A stretch of 64,000 nt of DNA from UBA5009 sp038043185 (GCA_038043185.1 JBBTCO010000005.1:1-64000); one strand, 5' to 3'; numbered from the stretch's first letter, positions 51,355 through 60,936 are shown. The notes: generated from the sequence alone by a model not told the origin. Numbers and translations: made by a program.

Positions 51355-52737
51355 TCAGTCTGACCACCAAGCTCTTTCTTTTAAAATTTGACTTGCGACT
51401 TCGTATTCTTTGGTGGAATAAATATTTTTAATTTCCATTTGAATTATTTTTCTAAGTTCAGAAAAGTTACTGTTAGGACCAAGTTTCAAAAGTAAATTAT
51501 AGGTCAAATTCAATGTCTTCTCTTCACCGATCTTATTTCTGAGTTCCCACATCAAACCACTTAAGATGAGCGAATCATGATACAGGCTGCCGTTGCGATC
51601 TGTGTACTTAGCTTTATTTTCAACTGTACGCTTGTATTCGCCTTTCAAAAAAGCAACTTCACCCAAATTGGGCTGAGCCAAATGAAATGCTGTCAGAATA
51701 TCCGCCAATCCCTCATTAATAGATCCACCTTCGCCTTCGAATGGCAGACGACACATTTGATCGATAACCGCGTGAAAAGTTTCGTGCTCAACAATGCTTG
51801 GATCTTGTGGAATTTTAGCATAAAGCTCGTCGTCACCTGAACCCAGCCGCACACGATGGTCATAATAAAAAGCGATATTCGTTTTTTCTGGGGCGCCACT
51901 GTGAACTTGAATATCAAGATCTGAATTCAATTTGATTTTCAATTTTTCTTCGGTCCATCGCAAAGCCTGTTGAGAAAAATAAAAGACTTGAACCTGATCG
52001 AATTTTTCATTCGAAGGTGTAAGCGATAATAACTCCTCTGATGAAACCGGCGCTAAGTTTTTGACCGACGATACTTTTAATCCTGCACCAACTAATATTT
52101 TCCCAAGATTAAGATCAAAAAGTTGAACTCGTGAAATCTGACTCTGCTTTGGCCCTCGCGGAAACAATTGGGCTTCTAAATTACTTCCATTGTTTTCAAA
52201 ATTTGAACCCACTTTTTTTAATGATACAAAATGGTTTCGACTTTTCACACGAATATCCCAAATTCGACCACTGGGATCCTCGACAATAAATGAATTCATC
52301 GGTTCAATTTTTCGACTCGATTTACTTAAAACAATCTCTTGCTTTAAAAGTTTCATTTTCCTTAGGTCAGGACGAGCTTCGATAAAGTGTGAAAATGCAA
52401 AGGAAAAATCTTTTTTCATTTTTTCGATTTCATTTAAATTTGCATGTGGGTCTTCAAAATAATTTCCGTTGATAACCACAAGTTTATCTTCTTTTTCGGA
52501 TTTTTCAGAAAGAACTTTGACTAGTGACGCATCAACTTTTAGCTCACCGATTTCTTGCTGATAAAAATTAATTTCATGAGTATTTAGCTTAATCTTCTGC
52601 TCGAGAGAAAATCCCGTGATTTCTTCCAGCCGAGGCTTCGGTGTCAAAGAATCAGAGCTCCAATTTAACTTTTTTTCTATAACTCTGTTTTGACATCCCA
52701 CCATCAACAAAACAAACACGATGAGTTTTAACTTCAT
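51355..52737 (-). CDS. Second secreted zinc metalloprotease lipoprotein
   Basis: 460 residues. The lipobox is M-V-G-C-Q. The zinc site is H-E-T-F-H at 318-322 with N-E-G-L-A-D at 341-346, where Glu342 would be the third ligand. The N-terminal half resembles a propeptide-like (FTP) region. This is a thermolysin-like lipoprotein. It is convergent with the first metalloprotease pair, ending one base apart. Confidence 0.78.
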   Translation of the reverse strand: MKLKLIVFVLLMVGCQNRVIEKKLNWSSDSLTPKPRLEEITGFSLEQKIKLNTHEINFYQQEIGELKVDASLVKVLSEKSEKEDKLVVINGNYFEDPHANLNEIEKMKKDFSFAFSHFIEARPDLRKMKLLKQEIVLSKSSRKIEPMNSFIVEDPSGRIWDIRVKSRNHFVSLKKVGSNFENNGSNLEAQLFPRGPKQSQISRVQLFDLNLGKILVGAGLKVSSVKNLAPVSSEELLSLTPSNEKFDQVQVFYFSQQALRWTEEKLKIKLNSDLDIQVHSGAPEKTNIAFYYDHRVRLGSGDDELYAKIPQDPSIVEHETFHAVIDQMCRLPFEGEGGSINEGLADILTAFHLAQPNLGEVAFLKGEYKRTVENKAKYTDRNGSLYHDSLILSGLMWELRNKIGEEKTLNLTYNLLLKLGPNSNFSELRKIIQMEIKNIYSTKEYEVASQILKERAWWSD

Positions 52738-52762
52738 GAAAAGGCCCCCTCTTAAAAACTAT

Positions 52763-53149
52763 TTATTCGATATCAATATTTTTTTCGATATAGGTCCCGT
52801 CACCGTTGACAAATTTTAAGGCGTGTTTTCCTTGTTCAAATTTTCCTAATTTTATCTCTTGTGAGAAAGGCACTAACACCATAATACACATGCCTTGGCT
52901 TACATTTGCTAGCATTCTGACTTCATGATGGAAATTACTCGTGTGGATAACTTCGGCATGACTCCACTCGTAACAGCCATTTGGAAACACACCACTCGCT
53001 ATCGCATAAACGTCAGAAGACCTGTCAAAGCCAGCGGGCACATAAACGTCGTTGACACCTATCTGCACAACTCTTGATTCTGCGGCTCGCGCTACATTTA
53101 AGAATGCAAGACTATAAACTGCGATTAAAAACATGATGGCTTTTTTCAT
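52763..53149 (-). CDS. Small exported protein of unknown function
   Basis: About 128 residues from the ATG at 53149, chosen for GGAG nine bases upstream; a longer frame to 53290 lacks it. A signal peptide ends near A-R-A-A. The mature protein is short, with two Cys and a beta-rich look (V-Y-V-P-A-G-F-D, then G-C-Y-E-W-S-H). No family recognised. The promoter region holds repeated TGACAAA half-sites (53243-53289). Confidence 0.6.
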   Translation of the reverse strand: MKKAIMFLIAVYSLAFLNVARAAESRVVQIGVNDVYVPAGFDRSSDVYAIASGVFPNGCYEWSHAEVIHTSNFHHEVRMLANVSQGMCIMVLVPFSQEIKLGKFEQGKHALKFVNGDGTYIEKNIDIE

Positions 53150-53242
53150 TTTCAAACTCCTTTTTGAATGAATACTGAATACAATTTCATCTTCCATTCC
53201 CTTCAAATGTTGAACCAATTTTGGTCTCCCCTGTATGGAGAT

Positions 53243-53289
53243 GACAAAACTTTCGCGACATTTTGTCTCGTGACAAAGGCAATTTGTCA
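53243..53289. promoter_or_regulatory. Cluster of inverted GACAAA half-sites
   Basis: GACAAAA (53243-53249) faces TTTTGTC (53261-53267), and TGACAAA (53271-53277) faces TTTGTCA (53283-53289): two inverted repeats side by side in the divergent gap between a minus-strand exported protein gene and the CBS gene. This looks like a double operator. The rest of 53150-53411 holds another small inverted repeat near 53349-53369. Confidence 0.45.
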
Positions 53290-53411
53290 CAAATTCTTAT
53301 CGAAAACTCGACTCAATGCTTATCGCATCAAAATTCCTTGGCGCCCTATTTGTATATGCAATAGGAAAACAAACTACCGCAGTCGAAATTGGCTGTTAAA
53401 TTGGGGGGAAT

Positions 53412-53921
53412 ATGCAAGCGATTTCTAATTTTATGACAAGTAAAATGATCACAGTTGATGAAAGTGCCGATTTAGCATCCGCGTACAGACTGATGCTAAA
53501 TAATAAAATAAGACACTTACCTGTTTTAAACAAAGATAGGGAAGTTGTGGGCTTATTATCTGATCGCGATTTATTGCGAGCGTTAAAAACACAAGTTATT
53601 CACCAGCCCGGATTTAAAATTGAAGACGCAAAATTCGATCCTACGGATATTGTTTACGAATATATGTCGAGACCAGTAAAAACTTTTGACGTAAAAACTC
53701 CCATCGATCGAGTCGTTCGGGGGATGATCAATGATAAGATCTCTTGCTATTTGATTTCTGACAACGAAGGCATTGTGGGACTTGTAACAACAGAAAACTT
53801 TCTTCAATTGTTATTAAGTTATCTAGCAAAAGACGACTCGTCGTCGTGGTCTTTGGAAAAAATTCTTAGCACACCGTGGATTCAGAGCGCCAGCAATTCA
53901 TTGAGCCAAGCCGGAATTTGA
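53412..53921 (+). CDS. CBS-domain pair protein
   Basis: 169 residues with two CBS domains: F-M-T-S-K-M-I-T-V-D-E and the later Y-M-S-R-P-V-K-T-F-D, each with I-R-H-L-P-V-L or a related strand. CBS pairs bind adenine nucleotides and act as energy sensors. GGGGGAA lies just before the ATG. No partner domain is attached. It is convergent with the suf operon. Confidence 0.85.
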   Translation: MQAISNFMTSKMITVDESADLASAYRLMLNNKIRHLPVLNKDREVVGLLSDRDLLRALKTQVIHQPGFKIEDAKFDPTDIVYEYMSRPVKTFDVKTPIDRVVRGMINDKISCYLISDNEGIVGLVTTENFLQLLLSYLAKDDSSSWSLEKILSTPWIQSASNSLSQAGI

Positions 53922-53928
53922 AAGTTCG

Positions 53929-54498
53929 CTAAAGCGGAATGACTTCGATGGTTTTGTTAAGTTCATCTCTCAAAATTCCCTCGATTGCCATCAGAGTTCC
54001 TGTGGTTGAGCTGGGGCATGTGCCACAAGCTCCTTCATAATGAACATATAATTTATTGTCTTCAAGTTTAATTACGGTCAAATCCCCACCATCGCCTTGC
54101 AGCCCAGGGCGAATGGTGCGGTCCAAAACCTCTTCGATTTCTTGAACTTCCTGAGGCAAATTTTGTCTGGCCATTTTTTTTTCATCAACCACAGTTTGTT
54201 TAGGGTTATGCATCGGCAATCGCGTTTGGATGACTGCAACCACAGACTTTTGTAAATTTTCAACTTCAGCATCAAAGTCATGTGTTATGGTAATAACATT
54301 TTGAAAAAAATGAACTTGTCTGACTTGTGGAATTTCAAATAGCGAAGAAGCCAAACGGTTTTGTGCGGCTTCTTGAGCATCGGCATAGGTAGCTTTACCC
54401 TCGCTCAATACCGGACGATCTAAAATAAATTTCCAAGCATTTGGATTTGGCGTTGCTTGAATACGAACTAAAACTTCGGTATTCGTTGGTGAGGTCAT
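53929..54498 (-). CDS. nfu: NifU/Nfu-type Fe-S scaffold protein
   Basis: 189 residues: an N-terminal Nfu_N domain (I-Q-A-T-P-N-P-N-A-W-K-F) and a C-terminal NifU domain with G-A-C-G-T-C-P-S-S, whose two Cys hold a transient cluster. It delivers Fe-S clusters to target proteins. The ATG overlaps the sufS stop as ATGA; it is the last gene of the suf operon. Confidence 0.92.
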   Translation of the reverse strand: MTSPTNTEVLVRIQATPNPNAWKFILDRPVLSEGKATYADAQEAAQNRLASSLFEIPQVRQVHFFQNVITITHDFDAEVENLQKSVVAVIQTRLPMHNPKQTVVDEKKMARQNLPQEVQEIEEVLDRTIRPGLQGDGGDLTVIKLEDNKLYVHYEGACGTCPSSTTGTLMAIEGILRDELNKTIEVIPL

Positions 54499-55721
54499 GT
54501 TAAAAATTCCTTCGCTTTAAGAACTGCTTGGTAAAGTCTGTCGACATCTTCCAAATTATTATAAATTGAAAAAGAGGCTCTCACAGTGCCAGGAATATCA
54601 AAGCGTTGCATTAGTGGCTGCGTGCAATGATGTCCTGTGCGTACAGCTACGCCCTGTTGGTCTAACACTAAGCCCACGTCAGAGGGATGAACTCCTTTTA
54701 AATTAAAAGAAAGAATAGGTGCTTTTTTCGTCGCAGTACCTAAAATTTTTATACCCTCAATCGATTGCAATTTCTCCGTGGCTTTTTGCAAAAGTTCAAG
54801 TTCATAAGTTCTTATATCCCCTAAATCAATTTTCGAAAAAAAATCAATGGCCGCTGCCGTTCCAATAGCTCCTGCAATGTGCGGAGTCCCCGCTTCAAAA
54901 CGAAAAGGAACATCATTGTAAGTGGTCTTTTCAAAAGTCACCGTGGCGATCATATTGCCTCCTCCTTGATAGGGAGGCATAGCATCCAACAGTTGTTTTT
55001 TTCCATACAAAGCACCGATACCGGTAGGACCAAAAAGTTTGTGCGATGAAAATGCCAAAAAATCGATATTCCATTTTTTGACATCAATTTTTTCTTGGGA
55101 AACCCATTGAGCAGCATCGACGACAATTACCGCTCCCACATCGTGAGTCATTTGCGATAAGCGTGGAATATCATTGAGCGTACCCAGCGTGTTTGAACAA
55201 GCCGTCACTGCGAAAATTTTAGTCTTAGAAGTTAATTTTTTTGCAAGATCTTCAAGATCCAACTCACCCGAATCGGTTACTTTCACCCACGAAATTTTTA
55301 GGCCCTTTTTTTCTGCCAACATTTGCCATGGAACAATATTCGCATGATGTTCCATCTCGGTAATTAAAATTTCATCATTCGGTTTTAAGAAAGTTTCACC
55401 ATAACTTTGTGCAACTAAATTTAAGGCCTCAGTGGTGCCTCTGACAAAAACGATTTCATCCGAACTTTCAGCACCTAGCAGACCAGCAATTTTCGTACGG
55501 GCATTTTCAAAATTTTCGGTACCCATATCACTCAAATAATGCGCACCCCGATGCACATTCGCAGTTTCATAAAGATAATAGCGCTGCATGCGTTCAACTA
55601 CCACCATTGGTTTCAAGGTCGTTGCAGCGCTGTCCAAATAGACTAATTTTTTCCCATTAATAATTTGCGAATGAGTGCAAAATTGAGAGCGAATTTTTTC
55701 AAAATTAGTTTTCATATTCAT
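54495..55721 (-). CDS. sufS: Cysteine desulfurase SufS
   Basis: 408 residues. The PLP lysine lies in A-F-S-S-H-K-L-F-G-P, and the active Cys in R-T-G-H-H-C-T-Q-P-L-M. It removes sulfur from cysteine for cluster assembly, assisted by SufE or SufU proteins, which are not seen here. The ATG overlaps the sufD stop by ATGA. Confidence 0.95.
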   Translation of the reverse strand: MNMKTNFEKIRSQFCTHSQIINGKKLVYLDSAATTLKPMVVVERMQRYYLYETANVHRGAHYLSDMGTENFENARTKIAGLLGAESSDEIVFVRGTTEALNLVAQSYGETFLKPNDEILITEMEHHANIVPWQMLAEKKGLKISWVKVTDSGELDLEDLAKKLTSKTKIFAVTACSNTLGTLNDIPRLSQMTHDVGAVIVVDAAQWVSQEKIDVKKWNIDFLAFSSHKLFGPTGIGALYGKKQLLDAMPPYQGGGNMIATVTFEKTTYNDVPFRFEAGTPHIAGAIGTAAAIDFFSKIDLGDIRTYELELLQKATEKLQSIEGIKILGTATKKAPILSFNLKGVHPSDVGLVLDQQGVAVRTGHHCTQPLMQRFDIPGTVRASFSIYNNLEDVDRLYQAVLKAKEFLT

Positions 55722-57031
55722 CCCAAGTTGATCGCTTTCGTGCCAGCATCCGAAGACAGTTTTTTAAAAGACTTCTGCAACGCCGCGATCAACAGTGTTT
55801 TTAATTCTAGATTTTCAATTCTCTCCATCACATCAGCGGCAAAACCGAAGCTTAAAAGATCAAGGGCTTTTTCTTCTGAAATTCCGCGGCTTTTAAAATA
55901 AAAAATTTCTTCTTTGTTGAGTTGCCCTATCGTTGAACCATGAGTTGCTTTAACGTCATCGGCTTCGACTTCCAATTGCGGTTCGCTGTCAACTTCAGCT
56001 AATGAACTGATTAATAAATTTTTATTGAGTTGTTCGGAACTTGCTTGTTGAGCTGCACGAGCAATCTTAATTTTTCCAGAAAAAACATAACGAGATTCCC
56101 CAGCCAAAATTGATTTATAAATTTGTCGAGTAGTGCATTGACCAACTTCATGATGAATGAGTGTTTTATTATCGCAATGTTGCCTTCGTGCCAAAACCGC
56201 CAAACCTAAAAGGTCGACTTCTGAATTTTCTTTTTGAAGCTTTACATCCACATTGTGTCGCGACAACAAAGACCCAGTTTGAAAAGATAAACTTTGTAAG
56301 CGAGCGGACTTTTCAATATCAAAAATTGTTTGCGCCATATGCACAGAGGTTTCACTTTGATCTTGGTGAAAAGTATAGTTTAAATTTGAATTTTCAGAAC
56401 AACTCACCCTTGTCCGAGAATTCACAAAATATCGAGCTGTCTCGAGTCCCTGATGTGACTCAAGAACGGTGGCTTTTGAAGCTTTACCAATTTTAAGGTG
56501 TACGCGAGGATGCATCATCAAAGAAGGTCCACCACAAAGATGATTTAAAAACAACAATCGCACTGGTTTTTTTAAAGACACATTTTCAGAAATCTCAATT
56601 TTAATTTCACTCTGAGAAAACATTTCTCCAAGCGCTTGCAAGTGAATGTCGCCGCGAACAAGAGCGGCCTTTTTAAAATCGATTTTATCATCACCGGATG
56701 CCAAGCTTTTTACCGAATGCCCTGTCGCAGTTTCGCCGCTAAGGTCAGGACGGTATTCTCCATTAAAGAAAACCACGTCCAACATTTCTTTTCGAAGAAA
56801 AGATTTAATCATCGACAAAACATCTGGGGAAATGGACTGCCCTGACTTAGGAATGGAAAAATTATTTTCAGTTAAAACTTTAAGACCGGTGTATTTCCAG
56901 TCCTCGTTTTTTCTGGTCGGCAAGCCATTTTCATTAAAAAACTGAAGCGCAGACTGCCTGCCCAGTCGAACGCTTTCGATGGATGAAGGGAACTCAGAAT
57001 TAAATTTTTCAAATGTTTCTGAATAATTCAT
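55718..57031 (-). CDS. sufD: Fe-S assembly protein SufD
   Basis: 437 residues with a SufB/SufD beta-helix core and conserved closing region K-A-T-H-G-S-T-I-G-Q-L then Y-F-K-S-R-G-I-S-E-E-K-A. It forms the SufBCD scaffold with SufB and SufC. Two bases separate it from sufC. Confidence 0.93.
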   Translation of the reverse strand: MNYSETFEKFNSEFPSSIESVRLGRQSALQFFNENGLPTRKNEDWKYTGLKVLTENNFSIPKSGQSISPDVLSMIKSFLRKEMLDVVFFNGEYRPDLSGETATGHSVKSLASGDDKIDFKKAALVRGDIHLQALGEMFSQSEIKIEISENVSLKKPVRLLFLNHLCGGPSLMMHPRVHLKIGKASKATVLESHQGLETARYFVNSRTRVSCSENSNLNYTFHQDQSETSVHMAQTIFDIEKSARLQSLSFQTGSLLSRHNVDVKLQKENSEVDLLGLAVLARRQHCDNKTLIHHEVGQCTTRQIYKSILAGESRYVFSGKIKIARAAQQASSEQLNKNLLISSLAEVDSEPQLEVEADDVKATHGSTIGQLNKEEIFYFKSRGISEEKALDLLSFGFAADVMERIENLELKTLLIAALQKSFKKLSSDAGTKAINLG

Positions 57032-57032
57032 A

Positions 57033-57782
57033 TTAATTCAACCAGTCATACCCTTCTTTTTCTAATTTTAAAGCCAATGACGAATCACCACTTTTAATTA
57101 TTTTTCCCTTAGATAAAACATGCACAAAATCCGGCTTAATATATTCCAACAGCCGTTGATAGTGCGTAACCAAAACAATCGCGTTGTCTTTTTTTCTCAA
57201 CTTATTAACACCTTCAGCAACGATTCTTAAAGCATCAATGTCCAGACCAGAATCTGTTTCATCCAGTAAAGCTAGCCGAGGCGCCAAAACAGCCATCTGC
57301 AGTATTTCATTGCGCTTTTTTTCTCCACCAGAAAATCCAACATTTACCGCACGATCTAAAAAATCTTCGTTCATCGAAACAATTTTCATTTTTTTGATTA
57401 CGAATTTTTTAAAATCTTCTTCATTCATGGGTTCCGAGCCATGATGCTCGACGATTGAATTGAATGATGTTCGCAAAAAAGTAAGGTTGTTAACGCCTGG
57501 AACTTCAATGGGATATTGAAAAGCCAAAAAAATTCCTTCTTTAGCTCTGACCTCTGGCTCTAATTCCAAAAGATTTTTCATTTGAAAGTTAATTTCATAT
57601 TTTACTTCGCCTGAAGTCACTTCATAGGAAGGATGTCCGGCTAAAACTTTCGACAGTGTGCTTTTTCCAGAACCATTCGGCCCCATAATCGCATGAACTT
57701 CACCGGCTTTCACCGATAAATTCAAACCCTTTAATACTTCTTTGCCATCAACGGTGGCATGCAAATTTTTAATCTCTAACAT
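57033..57782 (-). CDS. sufC: Fe-S assembly ATPase SufC
   Basis: 249 residues. The ABC ATPase motifs are a Walker A G-P-N-G-S-G-K-S-T, signature S-G-G-E-K-K-R, and Walker B A-L-L-D-E-T-D-S-G-L-D. SufC powers the SufBCD complex. It lies between sufB and sufD at 1-2 bp spacing. Confidence 0.96.
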   Translation of the reverse strand: MLEIKNLHATVDGKEVLKGLNLSVKAGEVHAIMGPNGSGKSTLSKVLAGHPSYEVTSGEVKYEINFQMKNLLELEPEVRAKEGIFLAFQYPIEVPGVNNLTFLRTSFNSIVEHHGSEPMNEEDFKKFVIKKMKIVSMNEDFLDRAVNVGFSGGEKKRNEILQMAVLAPRLALLDETDSGLDIDALRIVAEGVNKLRKKDNAIVLVTHYQRLLEYIKPDFVHVLSKGKIIKSGDSSLALKLEKEGYDWLN

Positions 57783-57783
57783 T

Positions 57784-59220
57784 TCAACCTACTGAGTTTT
57801 CAAGTTTCATTTCTATTAATTTTACGGCTTCCACAGAAAATTCCAATGGCAGCTGTTTAAATACATCTTTACAAAATCCATTCACCAGCATCGAAATGCT
57901 TTGTTCCATGCTCAACCCGCGAGACTGCAAATAAAAAATTTGATCTTCGCTAATACGCGAAGTGCTGGCTTCGTGCTCGATCTGCGCTGTTTTGTTTTTA
58001 ACTTCAATTGAAGGAAAAGTATGAGCACCGCTATCATGACCGACCAGCATTGAATCACATTGCGAATAATTCCTAGCATTTTCTGCACCCGGCATGATTT
58101 TCACCAATCCACGATAGGTGTTTGAACTGTGTCCAGTCGAAATTCCTTTGGAAATAATTGTGCTCTTGGTATTTTTTCCGATGTGAATCATCTTGGTTCC
58201 CGTGTCGGCTTGCATGCGATCATGAGTTAAAGCCACTGAATAAAAACTTCCTTCTGATTCATCACCCTGAAGAATAACAGACGGATACTTCCAAGTGATG
58301 GATGAACCTGACTCAACCTGTGTCCATGAAATTTTCGAGCGCTTACCAACACATTTTCCCCGCTTCGTTACAAAATTGTAAATCCCGCCGCGACCTTCTT
58401 TGTCGCCGGTGTACCAGTTTTGCACAGTCGAATATTTTATTTCGGCATTTTCATGAGCAATCAATTCAACCACGGCGGCGTGTAACTGATTTTCATCTCG
58501 TTGAGGCGCAGTACAGCCTTCGAGATAATTGACATAACTGCCCTCGTCGGCAACAAGCAGCGTTCTTTCAAATTGCCCTGTATCTTTGGCGTTGATTCTA
58601 AAATAAGTGGAAAGATCGACAGGACAACGCACCCCTTTTGGAATGTAACAAAACGAACCATCAGTAAATACGGCGGCATTCAGTGCGGCGTAATAATTAT
58701 CGCTAAACGGAACTACCGTGCCAAAATATTTTCTGACCAGCTCGGGATATTTGTGTACGGCTTCGCTGATAGAGCAAAAAACAACTCCCGCTTTATCCAG
58801 CTCTTCTTGATGAGTTGTTCCCAAAGAGACTGAATCAAAAACAAAATCAACGGCAACTCCAGAAATTCTTTTTTGTTCATTTAAAGAAATTCCAAGTTTT
58901 TCAAAAGTTTTTAAAAGTTCTGGATCTAAATCTTGCAATGACTGTGGGCCTTCGGATTTTTTCTTTGGCGCCGAGTAATATGAAATTTCCTGAAAATCAA
59001 TTGGGTCATAGTGAACTTTTGCCCATTGAGGACAAATCATTTTTTGCCAATGGCGAAAAGCTTTCAAACGATATTCTAATAACCACTCGGGTTCATTTTT
59101 CTTTTTTGAAATAAGACCAATGACATTTTCGTTCAGTCCTTTGGGCATGGACTCAGTTTCGATATCTGTTGTGAAACCGTATTTATAGTCTTGCTGAAGA
59201 GAGTTTCGCTTGTTATCCAT
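57784..59220 (-). CDS. sufB: Fe-S assembly protein SufB
   Basis: 478 residues. The core contains L-E-G-C-T-A-P, V-G-K-R-S-K-I-S-W-T-Q-V-E-S-G and H-E-A-S-T-S-R-I-S-E, all typical of SufB. It is the cluster-building scaffold subunit. The start overlaps the rrf2 gene stop by 8 bp, so regulator and pathway are co-translated. Confidence 0.96.
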   Translation of the reverse strand: MDNKRNSLQQDYKYGFTTDIETESMPKGLNENVIGLISKKKNEPEWLLEYRLKAFRHWQKMICPQWAKVHYDPIDFQEISYYSAPKKKSEGPQSLQDLDPELLKTFEKLGISLNEQKRISGVAVDFVFDSVSLGTTHQEELDKAGVVFCSISEAVHKYPELVRKYFGTVVPFSDNYYAALNAAVFTDGSFCYIPKGVRCPVDLSTYFRINAKDTGQFERTLLVADEGSYVNYLEGCTAPQRDENQLHAAVVELIAHENAEIKYSTVQNWYTGDKEGRGGIYNFVTKRGKCVGKRSKISWTQVESGSSITWKYPSVILQGDESEGSFYSVALTHDRMQADTGTKMIHIGKNTKSTIISKGISTGHSSNTYRGLVKIMPGAENARNYSQCDSMLVGHDSGAHTFPSIEVKNKTAQIEHEASTSRISEDQIFYLQSRGLSMEQSISMLVNGFCKDVFKQLPLEFSVEAVKLIEMKLENSVG

Positions 59221-59680
59221 TCAAAATGGCCTCGGTTATTTCTTTTCCGACCGATTTCACTTCACGGGAAGATTCTTTTAACAAATCTTTCAGAGTTAAG
59301 CTTTGATAAAAATTATTGAGTTTTTGATTTAAAATACTTACCGGCGAAAAAATATTGCAGGTGGGTTGAATTTCGCAGGGTTCGGCTTGCTCTTTGTGTA
59401 AGCACTTCACCAATGCGAGTGGGCCATCAATTATTTCAATTAACTCATGCATTGTGACTTTGGCTAAATCTTTGGTGATTTGATATCCGCCGAAGGCGCC
59501 TTGTTCTGATTTTAATAAACCTCGACTAGCCATCAGCTGCATCACTCGCGCCGTCGCATCAAAAGGAGTTCGAAAAGTTTCCGAAACCTCTTTTGCCGTC
59601 GTTAATTCACCTGGGTGTTTTTGAACCATGTGCTTAAGCGCCATCAAAGAATATTCAATTTTTCGATTCAGCTTATTCAT
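59213..59680 (-). CDS. Rrf2-family Fe-S-sensing regulator of the suf operon
   Basis: 155 residues. The winged helix is at the N-terminus (Y-S-L-M-A-L-K-H-M). Three Cys, in C-L-H-K-E-Q-A-E-P-C and then T-C-N-I-F, fit the cluster-binding loop of IscR/SufR-type sensors. It probably represses or activates suf genes according to Fe-S status. GAAGGAG precedes the ATG. It is the first gene of rrf2-sufB-sufC-sufD-sufS-nfu. Confidence 0.9.
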   Translation of the reverse strand: MNKLNRKIEYSLMALKHMVQKHPGELTTAKEVSETFRTPFDATARVMQLMASRGLLKSEQGAFGGYQITKDLAKVTMHELIEIIDGPLALVKCLHKEQAEPCEIQPTCNIFSPVSILNQKLNNFYQSLTLKDLLKESSREVKSVGKEITEAILNG

Positions 59681-59999
59681 AGATCTCCTTCGGGGGACTG
59701 CAAACTAACTGAGAATGATAAAAAATACAATTTAAATAGGCCTTTTTTTAACGTATTTTTAAAGATATAAAAATTAAGGATTTGTTAAATAAATAGTGAG
59801 ATTTTACTTATACTTACAAAATTTTTATTTTCAATTAATTCTAAGTAAATATTTCACTTCAGACTTAGAAGTAAGGTCTTTTTATAAGGGTTAAAGCGCA
59901 TTTTCATCATTGAAAATGATTCGCCGCGTTCTTCCTCTATTCTAATTTAAGCAATTCAGACCTACACTTGTTTTCTTTTTGCTCATCAAGGGAGTTCAT
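59681..59999. other. Divergent intergenic region between suf operon and GDPD-like gene
   Basis: About 320 bp, very AT-rich. Near the rrf2 start, 59711-59724 matches one arm of the Fur-box consensus at 11 of 14 bases. Farther right CATTTTCA (59899-59906) and TGAAAATG (59911-59918) form an inverted repeat with a 4-base spacer. Promoters for both flanking operons must lie here; no clear -35/-10 pair was chosen. Confidence 0.5.
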
Positions 60000-60836
60000 T
60001 TGCGAGTTTTAGCCATAAGCCTAGGTGCCCTGCTTGTTATCGGGTCCATCTTAACCACTCTTCGGCTGTGGGGCTTAAGTCTGCCTATTGTCGAATATCA
60101 ATCCGAATTTTTTACCGAGGCAAAGCCTTGGTTTGCGCTGGAAATTTCTACTAAAAATGAGATTGAACAAGTTTTGCAAAAAAAATCTGATACTATTTTA
60201 TTTTTTAATCTTCGCATGTCGGCTGATCATATTTTATATGTTCAGGCTCCAGAAATTTTCGAAATTGCTATCGCACAAAAGAAATTTAAAAATGAAGACT
60301 ACAAGGGACCTAAACCTTATGATTATCCGTTTTCATTTCTTCAAAAAGAATTTCCGGGAATTTTTTCCTTTGAAGAGGTTTTGCAAAAGTATCCTGCACA
60401 ACGATTAATTCTCAATCTGGTTGATAATGCCCGAGACATTCATACCGTCACTGTGGACCTTTTGAAAAAATATAATTTAGGAAAAAATCTTGTCATTCAC
60501 AGTCCAGTTGAAGTGGTTTTAAAAAGTATCAAAAATCTTGAGCCTCTGTGGCTTTATGGAACAAGCCAAGCGGAAGCCACTCGCTTGTTGAGTTTAAATT
60601 CGCTCGGAGTTCTGCCCGCTGCGACCATGAGGAGTGATGTTTTTCTAATTCCATTAAAAATAAAAGATCGCCAAGTTTTTAGCGAGAGTCTTAATGAAGA
60701 GCTTGTTCGTCGAAAGAAAAAAATTATGCTAGGACCGCTTATTTCATGGGACGAGTTTGAAAGCGCACGAAAATTTAAGGTGGACGGTTTTATTTTCCGA
60801 AATCTTGTCGATTTTGAAGCGGCCTTGGGAAAATAA
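60000..60836 (+). CDS. Membrane-anchored GDPD-like protein with degenerate active site
   Basis: About 278 residues from the TTG at 60000, which has AAGGGAG five bases upstream; a TTG at 59979 is less likely. An N-terminal membrane helix (about 3-23) is followed by a TIM-barrel-like chain resembling glycerophosphodiester phosphodiesterases, with F-S-F-E-E-V-L-Q-K-Y-P and the closing V-D-G-F-I-F-R. The catalytic H-R-G and E-x-D motifs are absent. It may be a non-catalytic relative. It precedes the tol operon by 100 bp. Confidence 0.55.
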   Translation: MRVLAISLGALLVIGSILTTLRLWGLSLPIVEYQSEFFTEAKPWFALEISTKNEIEQVLQKKSDTILFFNLRMSADHILYVQAPEIFEIAIAQKKFKNEDYKGPKPYDYPFSFLQKEFPGIFSFEEVLQKYPAQRLILNLVDNARDIHTVTVDLLKKYNLGKNLVIHSPVEVVLKSIKNLEPLWLYGTSQAEATRLLSLNSLGVLPAATMRSDVFLIPLKIKDRQVFSESLNEELVRRKKKIMLGPLISWDEFESARKFKVDGFIFRNLVDFEAALGK

Positions 60837-60936
60837 ACACTCGCGTCAAATTGGATATGCAATCAAAGCGCTAAAGCTAGACTCGAGGGTCATTGTTTGT
60901 TGAATTTTAAAAAACTTCGACCTACCCTATTCCTCT

